From CAWGCA01 sp963820955 (GTDB lineage: Bacteria; Pseudomonadota; Gammaproteobacteria; Chromatiales; Chromatiaceae), in the NCBI GenBank assembly GCA_963820955.1, contig CAWGCA010000025.1:1-27030 (forward strand): 27,030 nt of DNA, in the 5' to 3' direction. This document shows, piece by piece, positions 1 through 9,151 of this stretch (position 1 is the first letter of the stretch; each line of letters opens with the position of its first letter). A program made the position numbers and the translations under genes. The notes beneath the pieces were generated by a model. That model searched no databases. It was given only the letters and a program-made list of their open reading frames with translations, and was not told the origin of the DNA.

Positions 1-81
1 ATGAAATCTTCCCGGTCCTTTCACTCCCAGTTTGGAGATACTCGCCAACCACTGCATCAGCAGACACAGGGTGAATTAAAC

Positions 82-295
82 ATGCCCGGATCGTTTTTCA
101 CTGCCTCGATTCTGAAGTTTGCCGACAAGCTGAGATTTCGCCAGTTGTTCCTGCTGACTGCAGCGCTGTTCGTGATCGATGTTTTAGTTCCAGATATACT
201 TCCATTTGCGGATGAGATACTCCTGGGATGTCTGACACTGCTGTTTGCCAGCACTACGTAAACCCAAGGAACTGCCTATAAAAACAGCCAAATAA
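82..295 (+). CDS. DUF6116-like small membrane protein, probable 3' frameshift
   Basis: This is a small protein with one strongly hydrophobic stretch, followed by an acidic FADEILLG motif. The pattern LRFRQLFLLTAALFVID then PFADEILLG fits the DUF6116 family as I remember it; the function is unknown. An open frame reaches back to base 1, but the ATG at 82 begins the family-like part and I prefer it. The frame as given stops at 259-261. Shifting one base near 256 adds a basic tail, RKPKELPIKTAK, ending at TAA 293-295. That is what one expects after a membrane segment, so I infer a one-base indel. The next reading frame begins 14 bases later, so it may be co-transcribed with the lipoprotein downstream. 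Confidence 0.55.
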
Positions 296-309
296 CTGGA
301 GAGTCTATT

Positions 310-369
310 ATGAGTACAACGCCTAACGAATGGTCGCCAGCTCAAACCAAATTGGAAGATGACCATTAA
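310..369 (+). CDS. 19-codon upstream ORF overlapping the lipoprotein start
   Basis: The ORF encodes MSTTPNEWSPAQTKLEDDH. A GGAGAG ribosome-binding site lies at 298-303, a good distance from the ATG at 310. Its stop (367-369) overlaps the ATG of the lipoprotein gene (359-361) by 11 bases in another frame. The lipoprotein start has only a GGAAG touching its ATG, too close to work well. Translation of this short frame could therefore deliver ribosomes to the lipoprotein by reinitiation. The peptide matches nothing I recognise. It could be a leader, a small protein, or chance. Confidence 0.35.
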   Translation: MSTTPNEWSPAQTKLEDDH

Positions 370-874
370 GTCTAGAGGATTGAGTGGCTTTGATTGGCTG
401 CAGTTGCTTATGCTGCTGCTGTTTCTCAGCGGCCTCACCGCCTGCGCCACGCTGGGTCAGCAGGAGCAGCGGGTGAAGGTCACACTGACCAGCATGATTC
501 CTCTGGAGTCGACCCTCATGGAGCAAAGATACCTCATCAAACTACGCATTCAGAACCGCTCCCAGAAACCGTTGTCTATCGACGGGGTGAGCTTTGACCT
601 GGAACTGAATGGTAAGGACTTTGCTTCCGGAGTCAGCAACCAGCAAGCGACCGCGGCCGCCTATGGCGAAGCCCTGCTTGAGGTCAAGGTGAGCAGCACC
701 ATTTTCGGCGTGATCCGGCAGATCCAGTCACTGCAAGAAATGGAGGGCAAACCCTTTCATTATCAGATCAGTGGCAACCTCAGCACTTCAAACGGTTTTT
801 TCAATGTGCCTTTTCGTGAAAGCGGTGAGATCGATCTCAGTGCGGGTTCCAAATATCAGCCCCTTAATCCATAA
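359..874 (+). CDS. LEA14-like (WHy-domain) lipoprotein
   Basis: This is a 171-residue lipoprotein. The N-terminus has a hydrophobic run (about residues 14-25) and a lipobox LTAC with the lipidated Cys at residue 29, so the mature protein should sit on a membrane facing the periplasm. The rest is a beta-rich domain: a conserved pattern of the type LRIQNRS..PLSIDGVSFDLELNGKDFASGVS, then a second strand set ending near SGEIDLS. This is the pattern of LEA type 2/WHy-domain proteins, which are linked to stress or desiccation, though their bacterial role is poorly known. An internal ATG at 410 would still leave the lipobox, but without a clear ribosome-binding site. The sequence is intact, unlike most neighbours. 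Confidence 0.75.
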   Translation: MTIKSRGLSGFDWLQLLMLLLFLSGLTACATLGQQEQRVKVTLTSMIPLESTLMEQRYLIKLRIQNRSQKPLSIDGVSFDLELNGKDFASGVSNQQATAAAYGEALLEVKVSSTIFGVIRQIQSLQEMEGKPFHYQISGNLSTSNGFFNVPFRESGEIDLSAGSKYQPLNP

Positions 875-883
875 AGTCGCCGT

Positions 884-909
884 CAGCCAGCTTGATGCCT
901 GACTGGCTG
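884..909 (+). terminator. Hairpin just after the lipoprotein gene
   Basis: CAGCCAG at 884-890 pairs with CTGGCTG at 903-909, starting 9 bases after the stop codon. No U-tract follows directly; a run of T occurs only near 930-936. It may help end the transcript but is not a canonical intrinsic terminator. The stretch 910-1129 shows no gene. Confidence 0.3.
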
Positions 910-1129
910 TAATCAGTGTCTGGTCAATCTATTTTTTATGGCTTGAGCTTGTAAGATTCGAATGGCTGTTATTGAACTCACAACTCATTGCTGCCATTCA
1001 CTGCTTTGAATAGGATAGACAGCAGTAGGCCAATAAGAGTCATTCAATCAAATAGCGGTTAACAGCTTCTAAGCGCCTATAGCGGGCATAGTAAAAACAA
1101 CCTTTGATTATGTAGAAATCACCCAATCA

Positions 1130-1701
1130 TATGGGAATCGAATTTTCAGCTTCATGCTGTTAACGGACATTCCGCCGTAATCGGCGACCAGTTCGGCATA
1201 GCCGAGCTGGTTACGCGCCTGATCCCACTGCGCGTTGGCAGCCGCTACTGACTGAGTCGCGCTTTGCAGAGCCGTGCTGAAACGATCGAACTCTGCCTTG
1301 CTGACGACGCCGCGTTTATGCAAATCCGCGTAGCGATCGTAGTTTTATCGGCGAGTTTCTTTTCAGCCCTTGCCTGATTGAGTCGGGCGCGTGCCGCCTC
1401 GACACCCAGCGCAAGATCCTTGTCATCCAGACGCGCCAGAACCTGCGCCGGACGTATCACGTCACCGACATCCACAACCGTTCGATCAGCTTTCCCGAAA
1501 CCCGAATCCGGGCTGGCTCTCATAGCGGGCCTTGACCTCGCCGGCAAAGGACAGCGTCGGGCGCATGTGCCTCGGAACTTGCAGTCTCGACCTGCACCAG
1601 ACGGATGACTTCCTATTTTTCGGCGATCGGCGGTTTTTCGCAAGCGCTGAGTCCGGCAGCGCACAATAAGCCGGACTAATAGCAAAGTGCGTTTGTTTCA
1701 T
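1130..1701 (-). pseudogene. RND efflux membrane-fusion protein (HlyD/AcrA family), decayed and 3'-truncated
   Basis: Spread over different minus-strand frames is a recognisable periplasmic adaptor subunit. It has a start MKQTHF at 1701 with a lipoprotein-like leader and the lipoyl-domain part (RVSGKLIERL, VDVGDVIRPAQVLARLDDKDLAL). A coiled-coil hairpin follows (LHKRGVVSKAEFDRFSTALQ, then AAANAQWDQARNQLGYAELVADYGG). Several frameshifts are needed to read it. Homology stops near 1160, about 180 residues into a protein normally about 350-400 long, and the remaining tail is unrelated. The pump gene that should follow is absent. It lies directly downstream of the TetR remnant on the same strand, the usual order of a regulator-adaptor-pump operon. 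Confidence 0.75.
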
Positions 1702-1711
1702 CGAGTTCGGG

Positions 1712-2395
1712 TTAATTATGGTCTTTTCCCGGTTGGCTGAAGTTGTCAAATGTCCGATCCATAAAGCCTCAGGGCAATGTTGGTCTCGGTAAAAAAGTTA
1801 CGTTGGTAGGTAGACAGCTTGTTGGGGCCTGATCGGCGGCCTGCCCATACAATCCGGTTGCATCAGTTGCCATAATGCCGACCATCAGCCCATAACATCG
1901 CAATAGCAATTCGCTCCCTCACCTGCCGGCAATGCCGGAAAATGAACTCGAGTTTGCCGCCGACGCCTAGCAACCATGCTCGATACGTGTGTGAAAATCC
2001 CTTTGATTGTCTCGGAATTGGCGCTTTGAAAATTTCCGAGGCACAGCCGGCCAACGGCATGAAGGTCGGTACAGCGAGAATGTAGCGATGAGTAACGTCG
2101 AGTATTGCTTCTATATCGACGGCAGGCTCGTCAAGCATGAATCGAGTCCGCGAAAAATCGCTCACTGTGAGATTCGTGAAGTGATAGCAACAACTCTTCC
2201 TTACTCTGAAAATAAAGATAAACCGTACCCTTGGCGAGGCCTGCCTCGCTGGCTACTTCGGCGACACTAGGCAAACGGTTGCTTTCGGTGTCTATAAGTT
2301 TCTCTGCGGCGAGCAAAATCTGCAGACGTTTGCGATCTTTATCAACGGCGTCGAGTGCCCGTTGATGTTTTCCTTCGGGTTGTTCTGGGCGACAT
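1712..2395 (-). pseudogene. TetR/AcrR-family regulator, frameshifted
   Basis: The N-terminal helix-turn-helix is clear between about 2316 and 2150 (LPSVAEVASEAGLAKGTVYLYFQSKEELL). A likely start is the ATG at 2395 (MSPRTTRRK), but that frame ends in a stop before the HTH, so at least one frameshift lies between. The ligand-binding part continues in other frames, for example DEPAVDIEAILDVTHRYI near 2120-2070 and a C-terminal end near 1712. Total length would be about 228 residues, normal for the family. It is followed on the same strand by the RND adaptor remnant, so it was probably the local repressor of an efflux operon. Two palindromes at its 5' end look like its operators. Confidence 0.75.
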
Positions 2396-2398
2396 AAC

Positions 2399-2410
2399 TG
2401 ACCCTGGTCA
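2399..2410. promoter_or_regulatory. Palindrome TGACC-CT-GGTCA, probable TetR-type operator 1
   Basis: This 12-base perfect palindrome lies just upstream of the presumed tetR start at 2395. It shares its half-site with a second palindrome about 30 bases further out, i.e. about three helical turns away. That is typical of an autoregulated TetR-family control region. Confidence 0.5.
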
Positions 2411-2428
2411 TTTTGAAGGAAGATTAAA

Positions 2429-2441
2429 TGACCGAAGGTCA
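2429..2441. promoter_or_regulatory. Palindrome TGACC-GAA-GGTCA, probable TetR-type operator 2
   Basis: Five-base perfect arms surround a 3-base centre, with the same TGACC half-site as the palindrome at 2399. It survives intact although the regulator gene beside it is broken. From here to 2745 (about 300 bases) I see no gene, only the 5' region of the glucan synthase. Confidence 0.5.
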
Positions 2442-2745
2442 GTTGTCAACAGCGTCAAACGGAATGGCCAATTTGTCATCTGATGAACATCCCTCTGACC
2501 GGCCGAACGAACAGTAGTCTAGGTGGAATTCACGAGTCAGGCTTGTGTTAAACTACGACGATATTGACTCTTTTCATTACCTCACTCACCGAAGTCGTTC
2601 CCGGTGAAGCTTGTCTGGGGGAGTTTCCTTTTATTAACGAAATTTTTTGCCGAACTGCAGTGAAACACACTCTTTTCGGATTTCCCCAATCAGGGCAATA
2701 AGCATAGACTTTCACAGTTAAACTTTAATTTCATGGAATAGCATC

Positions 2746-5388
2746 TTGAGCAGAGCCTCTTTCATTTACCCATTGATCATCGGCGCCCTTAGCTTTTTGC
2801 TGTGGGCGCTGCTGAACCAGCCGGATAAGCTTCCGCCATGGCCGGAAACTATCCAGGGTTTTACGTTCAACCCGCTGCAACGCCATCAAAACCCTCAAAA
2901 TGGTGATGAGCCAAGTCTTGAGGATATTGACCGGGATCTCGGCGTGGTTGAGGGAAAATCCCATTCCGTGCGCACCTATACCGTCGCAGGCAACCTTGGC
3001 GAGATTCCGCGCCTGGCCAAGAGTCACAAACTTAACGTTGCACTCGGTGCGTGGATCGGATCCGACGGCGAGGCTAACCGCAAGGAAATCGATCGCCTGC
3101 TGGAAATCTACCGGCAAAACGAAACCAACATCGTTCGTGTGCTGATCGGTAACGAGGCGATCTTGCGCAGCGACGTGCGGGTCAAGCAGATGACGGATTA
3201 CCTCGACGAAGTGAGGGAAGAGTTGCAAATTCCGGTAAGCACCGCTGAACCCTGGCACATCTGGATGAAATTCCCGCAGCTTGCCGAGCATGTCGACTAC
3301 ATCGCGGTGCATCTGCTGCCCTACTGGGAAAACCTCGACGTCGACTACGCGATATCGTTTATAAAAATGAAGATGGACAACCTTCAGGCGACCTTTCCCA
3401 ACAAACCGATAGTCATTACCGAGGTTGGCTGGCCGAGTCGCGGACCGACACGGGACGGCGCCAACGCATCTACATCCAACCAGGCCCGATTCCTTAGAAA
3501 TTTCCTGCAGTTGGCGCAGGAAGAAAAATATACCTACTACGTGATCGAGGCCTTCGACCAGCCATGGAAAACCAGTATCGAGGGTTCGGCCGGAGACGCC
3601 TGGGGCGTGTGGGATGCCAACCGTCAGCTCAAGTTTCCGCTGGTTGCGCCCGTGGAACGCGTTCCGGAGTGGCGCATCCTGGCGAGTATCTGCGTTGGAC
3701 TTGCAGTTGTATTCGTGGCATTCCTGTTTCGCGACAGCAAGGGTCTGCACCACGCCGGGCGTGGGTTTCTGACCTTGCTTGCGTTCGGAATCTCGACTGC
3801 CATCGTCTGGATCATCTTCCAGTTTACCCAGCGCTACCTTAACGCCAGCATGATCATCATGGCGATAATTCTGACCTTGTCAGTGCTCGGCATTGCCGCC
3901 GTGGTGCTCGCCGAGGCACACGAATGGGCCGAAGCACAATGGATGAAGGTCTACCGGCGAACACCCATGCGGCTCAAACCCAGCGATTACAAGCCTAAGG
4001 TAACGATCCATGTTCCGGCTTACAACGAGCCACCCGAGATGCTCAAGGAAGCACTCACAGCCTTGAGCAAACTCGACTACCCTGACTTTGAAGTGCTGGT
4101 CATCGACAACAACACCAAGGATCCCGAGGTCTGGAAACCGGTGGAAGCCTACTGCGAGGAACTCGGGCCCCGCTTCAAGTTTTTCCATGTTGATCCCTGT
4201 CCGGGCTTCAAGGCCGGCGCCCTGAACTTCGCCATGAAGCACACGGACCCGGAAGCCGAGATCATCGCCGCTATCGACAGCGATTACCTGGTCGATCCGA
4301 AATGGCTGGCGGAAACTGTTCCCGCGTTTGAAAACCCGAATATGGCGATTGTCCAGGCGCCGCAAGACTATCATGACGGTGGCGACTCGCTGTTCAAGGC
4401 GATGATCAACGCCGAGTACCAGGGCTTTTTCCATATCGGCATGATCACACGTAACGAGCGTAATGCAATCATCCAGCATGGCACCATGACCATGGTGCGC
4501 CAGAGCGTCCTGAAGGAAGTGGACGGCTGGGCCGAGTGGTGCATCACCGAGGACTCGGAACTCGGCCTGCGGATTTTCCAGCTCGGCTACGAGGCAACGT
4601 ATATTCCGCGAAGCTATGGTCAGGGCGTGATGCCGGACACCTTCCTTAACTACAAGAAGCAGCGTTTTCGCTGGGCTTACGGGGCGGTTTTGATTTTACG
4701 CCATCACCTCTCAAGCTTGCTCGGACTACGCGAAAGCAAACTTACACGCGGCCAGCGTTATCACTTTCTGGCCGGATGGTTGCCATGGATCGCCGACGGC
4801 ATCAATCTATTTTTCAACCTAGCCGCATTGGTCTGGAGTTCTCTGATCATTATGTTTCCGGAGAAGTTCGCCGCACCGGAAATGATTTTCTCGATATTAC
4901 CGCTGGTGTTTTTCGTCTTCAAGATTTCCAAGATGTTCTTTCTGTACAAGGGACGACTGCAAACCAACATGCGCCAGATTATCGCATCAGGGCTTGCCGG
5001 ACTTGCATTGTCACATACGATCGGTCGCGCAGTACTGGCCGGCATGATAAACAGCAATATCGGTTTTTTCCGCACTCCGAAAATGGCGGGCAATAGCCGA
5101 ATCCTCAAGGCGCTCGGTGACTGCCGCGAAGAACTGCTGTTTGCGATCGCCTTCATTCTCGCCGCTATCGCGATGACCGTAGGCATCAACAGTGGTGTAC
5201 TGTTCGCGAACGCCAGCGAGATAGATGTGCAAATGTGGCGGGTGGTCGTGATTGTGCAGAGCATTCCGTTTGTCGCCTCGGTGCTGCTCAGCTTGATCAG
5301 CGCTATGCCGAACCTGCCAGCCAGCATCATCGGCTCCATGAAGCCGATCAATCGCGATGCGGACGACGTGTACCTTAACCGCGGTTAA
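2746..5388 (+). CDS. ndvB: GH17 + GT2 beta-glucan synthase, NdvB type
   Basis: This 880-residue inner-membrane protein is intact. The N-terminus has one membrane segment (about 6-22), then a glycoside hydrolase 17-like domain in the periplasm. It keeps both GH17 glutamates: E137 in IGNEAI and E226 in ITEVGWPS. Several membrane helices (about 305-400) lead to a cytoplasmic GT2 domain with D454 (VIDNN), D511xD513 (AIDSDY), D603 (TEDSE) and the product-binding QRFRW at 639-643. More helices follow (about 680-870). Fused GH17/GT2 proteins of this length include P. aeruginosa NdvB, which makes periplasmic cyclic glucans; rhizobial relatives make beta-1,3/1,6 glucans. The start is TTG at 2746: the frame opens after a stop at 2719, no ATG fits, and GGAA lies 7 bases upstream. 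It converges with a phosphoglycerol-transferase-like gene. Confidence 0.85.
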   Translation: MSRASFIYPLIIGALSFLLWALLNQPDKLPPWPETIQGFTFNPLQRHQNPQNGDEPSLEDIDRDLGVVEGKSHSVRTYTVAGNLGEIPRLAKSHKLNVALGAWIGSDGEANRKEIDRLLEIYRQNETNIVRVLIGNEAILRSDVRVKQMTDYLDEVREELQIPVSTAEPWHIWMKFPQLAEHVDYIAVHLLPYWENLDVDYAISFIKMKMDNLQATFPNKPIVITEVGWPSRGPTRDGANASTSNQARFLRNFLQLAQEEKYTYYVIEAFDQPWKTSIEGSAGDAWGVWDANRQLKFPLVAPVERVPEWRILASICVGLAVVFVAFLFRDSKGLHHAGRGFLTLLAFGISTAIVWIIFQFTQRYLNASMIIMAIILTLSVLGIAAVVLAEAHEWAEAQWMKVYRRTPMRLKPSDYKPKVTIHVPAYNEPPEMLKEALTALSKLDYPDFEVLVIDNNTKDPEVWKPVEAYCEELGPRFKFFHVDPCPGFKAGALNFAMKHTDPEAEIIAAIDSDYLVDPKWLAETVPAFENPNMAIVQAPQDYHDGGDSLFKAMINAEYQGFFHIGMITRNERNAIIQHGTMTMVRQSVLKEVDGWAEWCITEDSELGLRIFQLGYEATYIPRSYGQGVMPDTFLNYKKQRFRWAYGAVLILRHHLSSLLGLRESKLTRGQRYHFLAGWLPWIADGINLFFNLAALVWSSLIIMFPEKFAAPEMIFSILPLVFFVFKISKMFFLYKGRLQTNMRQIIASGLAGLALSHTIGRAVLAGMINSNIGFFRTPKMAGNSRILKALGDCREELLFAIAFILAAIAMTVGINSGVLFANASEIDVQMWRVVVIVQSIPFVASVLLSLISAMPNLPASIIGSMKPINRDADDVYLNRG

Positions 5389-5429
5389 GGTCAGGCCAGT
5401 CTTCTCCGGGTAACCTTGCATCCCCCGCT

Positions 5430-7248
5430 TTATTGCACCAGGGACTGCCGGTTTCCGGAAAAGATATCGGTGGTGAGAATCTTGACGTTGTCGACCCATG
5501 GACCGATCACTGCACAGTCGCCTTCCCGGCCGCCGTCCACACAGTCGAAGGGAGGTGGATTCTTGCCGGACGTTTTTCTCGACACGGTAATGCCGGGCAA
5601 AGGTCGCGCGTTGAAACCCTCTGGCGAGGTCACAATATTCAACTGGCTTTTGTTTTTGTCGCCGAGTAATTCGGTAATCAGTGCCGGTATCCGGAAAAAC
5701 GGCAATTCGTGCCGTTATGACCGGCCCGTTTTTCCCGTCGACGATAATCAGTGGCGTCTTGCTGAAATCAATAAACATCGGGTGCATCGAAATCCCCCTT
5801 GCTGCGCTTGAGGATACCGGATTCGACATAGCCGTCGAAATTCGGCCCAAGGTACGGCAGGTGATCTCCGAAGACCACGACGATCGAGTCCGGATCGTCG
5901 GTGCGCAGTTTTTCGTAAAAATCCATCAACTCCCTCGATTTGTAAAACAACGTATTGACGTAGCGTTCGACCAGGTTCGGGTCATTCTTGACGGTAAATT
6001 TATTAGGTCGCGCCTCGTTGAGCGGATAGTCGAGATGGCCGAAATAGGTAACTATATAATTTAGCAGGGGCTTGCCGGAAGCACGCATATCGGCCTGCTT
6101 TTCCCAAACCTGGCGGTAAAGCGACGAGTCGCTGAGGAAATTTCTGTTCATGTCGTCGAGAGTGAAAATCCTGGATCGACCAATACTGTTCAAAACCTAC
6201 CCGCCGATAGGAATTGACCCGGTTCCAGAACGATGCGTAGTTCGGATGTGATACAACTGTCTGGTAGCCCGCTCCGGCCAAGTAACGTGGCAGGCAAGCC
6301 GCGTCGTTGCGCAACCAGCCTTCAAAAAACACCGCGTTATGCGTTACCGGAAAACCGCACAACACCTCGAATTCGCTGTTTGCGGTGTATCCGCCGAATA
6401 CGGGCGCCAGCCCGGTGCTGTAGCCGGCTTGCTTCCACAGCGCACGAAAGCGCGGATCCAGGGGATCGCCGCTCAACACGGCATCTTTCAGGATCGTCGG
6501 ATCCCAGAAAGACTCAAGCAGGATGATATGTACGTTGCGTTTGTCAAACTCGCCTGGTTTGGCAGCAATCCCTTGCTCGTCGATCAGGGCCTTTTTAGCC
6601 GTCTGCACGTCTTTTGGCGACAGCTCGATATGGCCGCGTGCAAGATTACGACTGGTCTCCTGCAAAACGTGCTGTATGAGCCCGCGATCACGGTAGTTAC
6701 CTGGTTGATCCCATATCCGGTCGCCAAAGTTTGCATCCATGAAGCGATTGAGCGGCACCGCAAAATGAACGAAACCGAACCCGGCAACAGTAATCCCGCC
6801 AACAACCGCCCAGGTCAGGGGCTTTCGCCAGTCGATGGCGTAGACCCACAACAGGACCGGAATTAATACCCGCCGCCCACATCGCCCAAAGGCGCCAGTC
6901 GTCGAACAGCATGAACATGTTGACGAAACCGATAAAATCGTCTGGCATGATCGGGCTTCCTAGCACCGAATATTTGAGCGCGTTGCTGATCTGCAGAACC
7001 GTGATCAGTACAGTGTAAGCCGCAGCCCAGGGCCAGAAACCACGGCACAGATTAAACAACAGCCCACCGAACATCACGTGTATGAAACCGTCGCGTATCC
7101 AGACATCATCCCAGACCGTCAGTCCGAAAAAATACCAGGTGACAAATTGCGTGATCGCATACAAGCCCGAAATCCACAACCAGACCGGTAGCCAGATCTT
7201 GACGAGTTTGCCGAACCAGTTAACGAATGATTTTATATTTTCCGACAT
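5430..7248 (-). pseudogene. LTA synthase/OpgB-like sulfatase-superfamily transferase, frameshifted
   Basis: Read with frame corrections this is a ~605-residue inner-membrane enzyme. It has N-terminal helices (WLPVWLWISGLYAITQFVTW and others) and a periplasmic alkaline-phosphatase-fold domain. The metal and nucleophile residues are kept: Glu in LLESFWD, the catalytic Thr in GGYTANSEFE, and Asp/His in VFGDHLPYLG. That is the lipoteichoic acid synthase/phosphoglycerol transferase pattern, enzymes that move phosphoglycerol from phosphatidylglycerol onto glycans or glycolipids. The start is ATG 7248 (MSENIKSF) with a GGAAAA site upstream. Frame breaks lie near 6866, 6167 (a T4 run where T3 would keep frame), 5788 and 5707. 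Protein similarity is unbroken between breaks, so sequencing indels or very recent loss are both possible. It converges on the glucan synthase with a 41-base gap, so a role in glucan decoration is a plausible inference. Confidence 0.75.
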
Positions 7249-7275
7249 GGTTTTCCATAGTAACCAGCTGAGGGG

Positions 7276-7340
7276 AGCCTGCGAACAAGTCATGATCGAT
7301 TATTTTGAGCGAAAAACAGCCCATGACTTGTTCGCAGGCT
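7276..7340. repeat. 19-bp perfect inverted repeat with 27-base loop
   Basis: The arm at 7276-7294 (AGCCTGCGAACAAGTCATG) is exactly complementary to 7322-7340. It sits in the presumed 5' leader of the LTA-synthase-like gene, 28 bases upstream of its ATG on the minus strand. Without a T-tract it does not look like a terminator. It could be a small mobile palindrome or a strong RNA stem affecting the downstream gene. Confidence 0.8.
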
Positions 7341-7431
7341 ACATTATGTTTTGTTGCCGACAATTGTTGTTTCCCGGAGGCAGGAGTTTACCGGTCGCCT
7401 CAGGTTCGATGATATAGACGCGATCGCTCAT
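7339..7431 (-). other. 30-codon ORF ending in the inverted repeat
   Basis: A minus-strand frame starts at ATG 7431 (MSDRVYIIEPEATGKLLPPG) and stops inside the right arm of the 19-bp inverted repeat. The first 20 residues look protein-like, and the end looks cut by the repeat. No good ribosome-binding site is seen. It may be the 5' end of a gene truncated by the repeat, or chance. From 7432 to about 7670 I see no gene; a small hairpin (CCTGA/TCAGG) occurs near 7468. Confidence 0.2.
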
Positions 7432-7985
7432 TGTATTTAACGTTTCACTTATATTAAGTTTCTCAACCTGACAAAAGTTCAGGATGGTAATGTAGCTCCA
7501 TGCAGACCGTGCGGGTAAAGGGTTACAAGCGTGGGGGTTCGCGACAGGTTTATGTGGTTTCGTGAAGTTTTCAACTATTTTAATAAATCTGCATACGTTA
7601 AGCTAGAATATGGTGGATTTTAGTTTGTGGGGCCTGAAGTGATTACAGATCAGCTCGACCTGACGTATAGTTCGTATAAATGCCCTTTTCCTCGGTTAGC
7701 GTGAGTATCCCCAGGTTGTGGGGCGTCCATCAACCTACTTTTCACTGCGGTATCTGGCTGGATGCGGGTCTTCCGATCTGGGAAATGATACTTAGGCTGG
7801 CGCTTTTTCCGTCTTTTCCAGCCTTCAAACCGACCGCAACCCTGCCGCGACCGCCATAGATTTCGCAGCCCCTATTGGTGCTTGCGTGGTGGCTGAGGTC
7901 TCAGTCGAACAAACCGTCCTGCGGCGGCGCCCGGGAGGGCGGCAACGGCGAGACTTCTACTGAAGGATCTTGCTTGTCGAGGTGG

Positions 7986-8032
7986 GTGAGAGGAGTGGTG
8001 CAGGGATGCACCGTTTACGGACCTAAGGATGG
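7986..8032. repeat. Hairpin micro-insertion C in the IS91 transposase
   Basis: About 45 bases separate the expected neighbours VVIKKI and HLDKQ of the transposase. The core is a perfect hairpin: GGTGCA (7997-8002), loop GGGA, TGCACC (8007-8012). A small CCGT/ACGG stem follows at 8011-8020. The same arm-GGGA-arm design recurs at 11569-11588, and with loop TGGA in the other two insertions. Confidence 0.6.
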
Positions 8033-8948
8033 AATCTTCTTGATCACCACGGGGTCTTCGATGCAGGCGATGATCCGGAGCGCGCCGCAAGCCGGGCAGG
8101 TCTGATCAGGTACGCGATGTCAGCTGTTGAACACCCGCTTGAGCCGTTGCGCCCAGGCCATCGAGGCGCGACGTTCGGCGGTCGTTGACGGTTCATCCAA
8201 TCCCTTGGCCTTGTTGCCCTTGCCTCCCTTGGCCGGGGTGACCAGGGCACGGTGTTTACTGTTCGGGGCAAATACACCATGACAAATTTATCGGGAATAA
8301 ATTTGGACAGCTTTAGCTGGCCCGCGAAGCGGGCGAGTATCAGGGATGATACGAGCAAATCGTGTCAGATTCACCCGCGGTTTTGGCACCAGGGCCGCCA
8401 GCCGGGCAATGAAGTCCAGTGGCTGGAAGATGACATGGGTCGTGCCATCCCGGTTAGGGCGTCTTGAGCTGGTAGCGAATGTTGCCATTCGGCGTAAGCG
8501 ACAGGCGTTTCTCCGACACCGCTGGGCGGCTGATGTAGCGGCACAGCCGTTCAAGCTTCTGGCGTTCATCGGCCTTCGCCGATCACCCCGGCATGCAGGC
8601 TGAAGTCCCGCCACCTTGCCCACCTCCTCACCGAACGAGTCATCCCACGCCGGTAGCGTCTGCAGGGTGAACACTTTGCGGCCCTGCTGGGGTCCCACGG
8701 CAATCCGATACGTGATCGAGTGGCCCAGGAGCTGATCCATCGGGTCCGTTTCCAGGGTCTCCCCGGCCAAATAGCTGTGCTGTGCATCGCGTTCCAGCAG
8801 TCCGTGGCGTTCCAGGAAACGCCCGACACGCCGTGCGATGCGATCGGCCAGTTGGGTGATCTCAATGCTGGTCGGCGCCTTCACCCAGCGGAACCGGACC
8901 CATCCATCGGGACGCTCGACATACACGCCGTCAAGGAACAGCATATGG

Positions 8949-8998
8949 GCCGCTCCTGCGCATCCATGCTCCTGCGGCATTCGTGCGTCCATGCACAT
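8949..8998. repeat. Hairpin micro-insertion A in the IS91 transposase
   Basis: About 51 bases sit between the codons for NIH and HMLFLDG, where family members have a single residue, so the insertion happens to stay in frame. It holds two hairpins. GCCGC (8949-8953) pairs with GCGGC (8974-8978) around a GCA-TCCA-TGC core. GTGCG (8983-8987) pairs imperfectly with TGCAC (8992-8996) around TCCA. It shares the 18-mer CGCTCCTGCGCATCCATG with insertion B, in opposite orientation. Confidence 0.65.
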
Positions 8999-9151
8999 CA
9001 AATGAATATTCAGATTTAGCGCGCTACCGAAACGTTGGATCAATGTCACGGCACCGGTGTGGGCCGTCTGGCATGAAAAGCCCGCCTATTTGATCAGGTG
9101 CGTAGCGATGACCCGATACACAATCCCGAGCACCTGACCCATGATCGCCAG

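Noticed and set aside
2731..3753. Long minus-strand open frame (340 codons) opposite the glucan synthase
   Set aside because: It lies wholly antisense to a gene with clear catalytic motifs, has low-complexity shadow composition and matches nothing I know.
3880..4479. Minus-strand open frame of 199 codons
   Set aside because: It is a shadow of the GT2 domain on the opposite strand.
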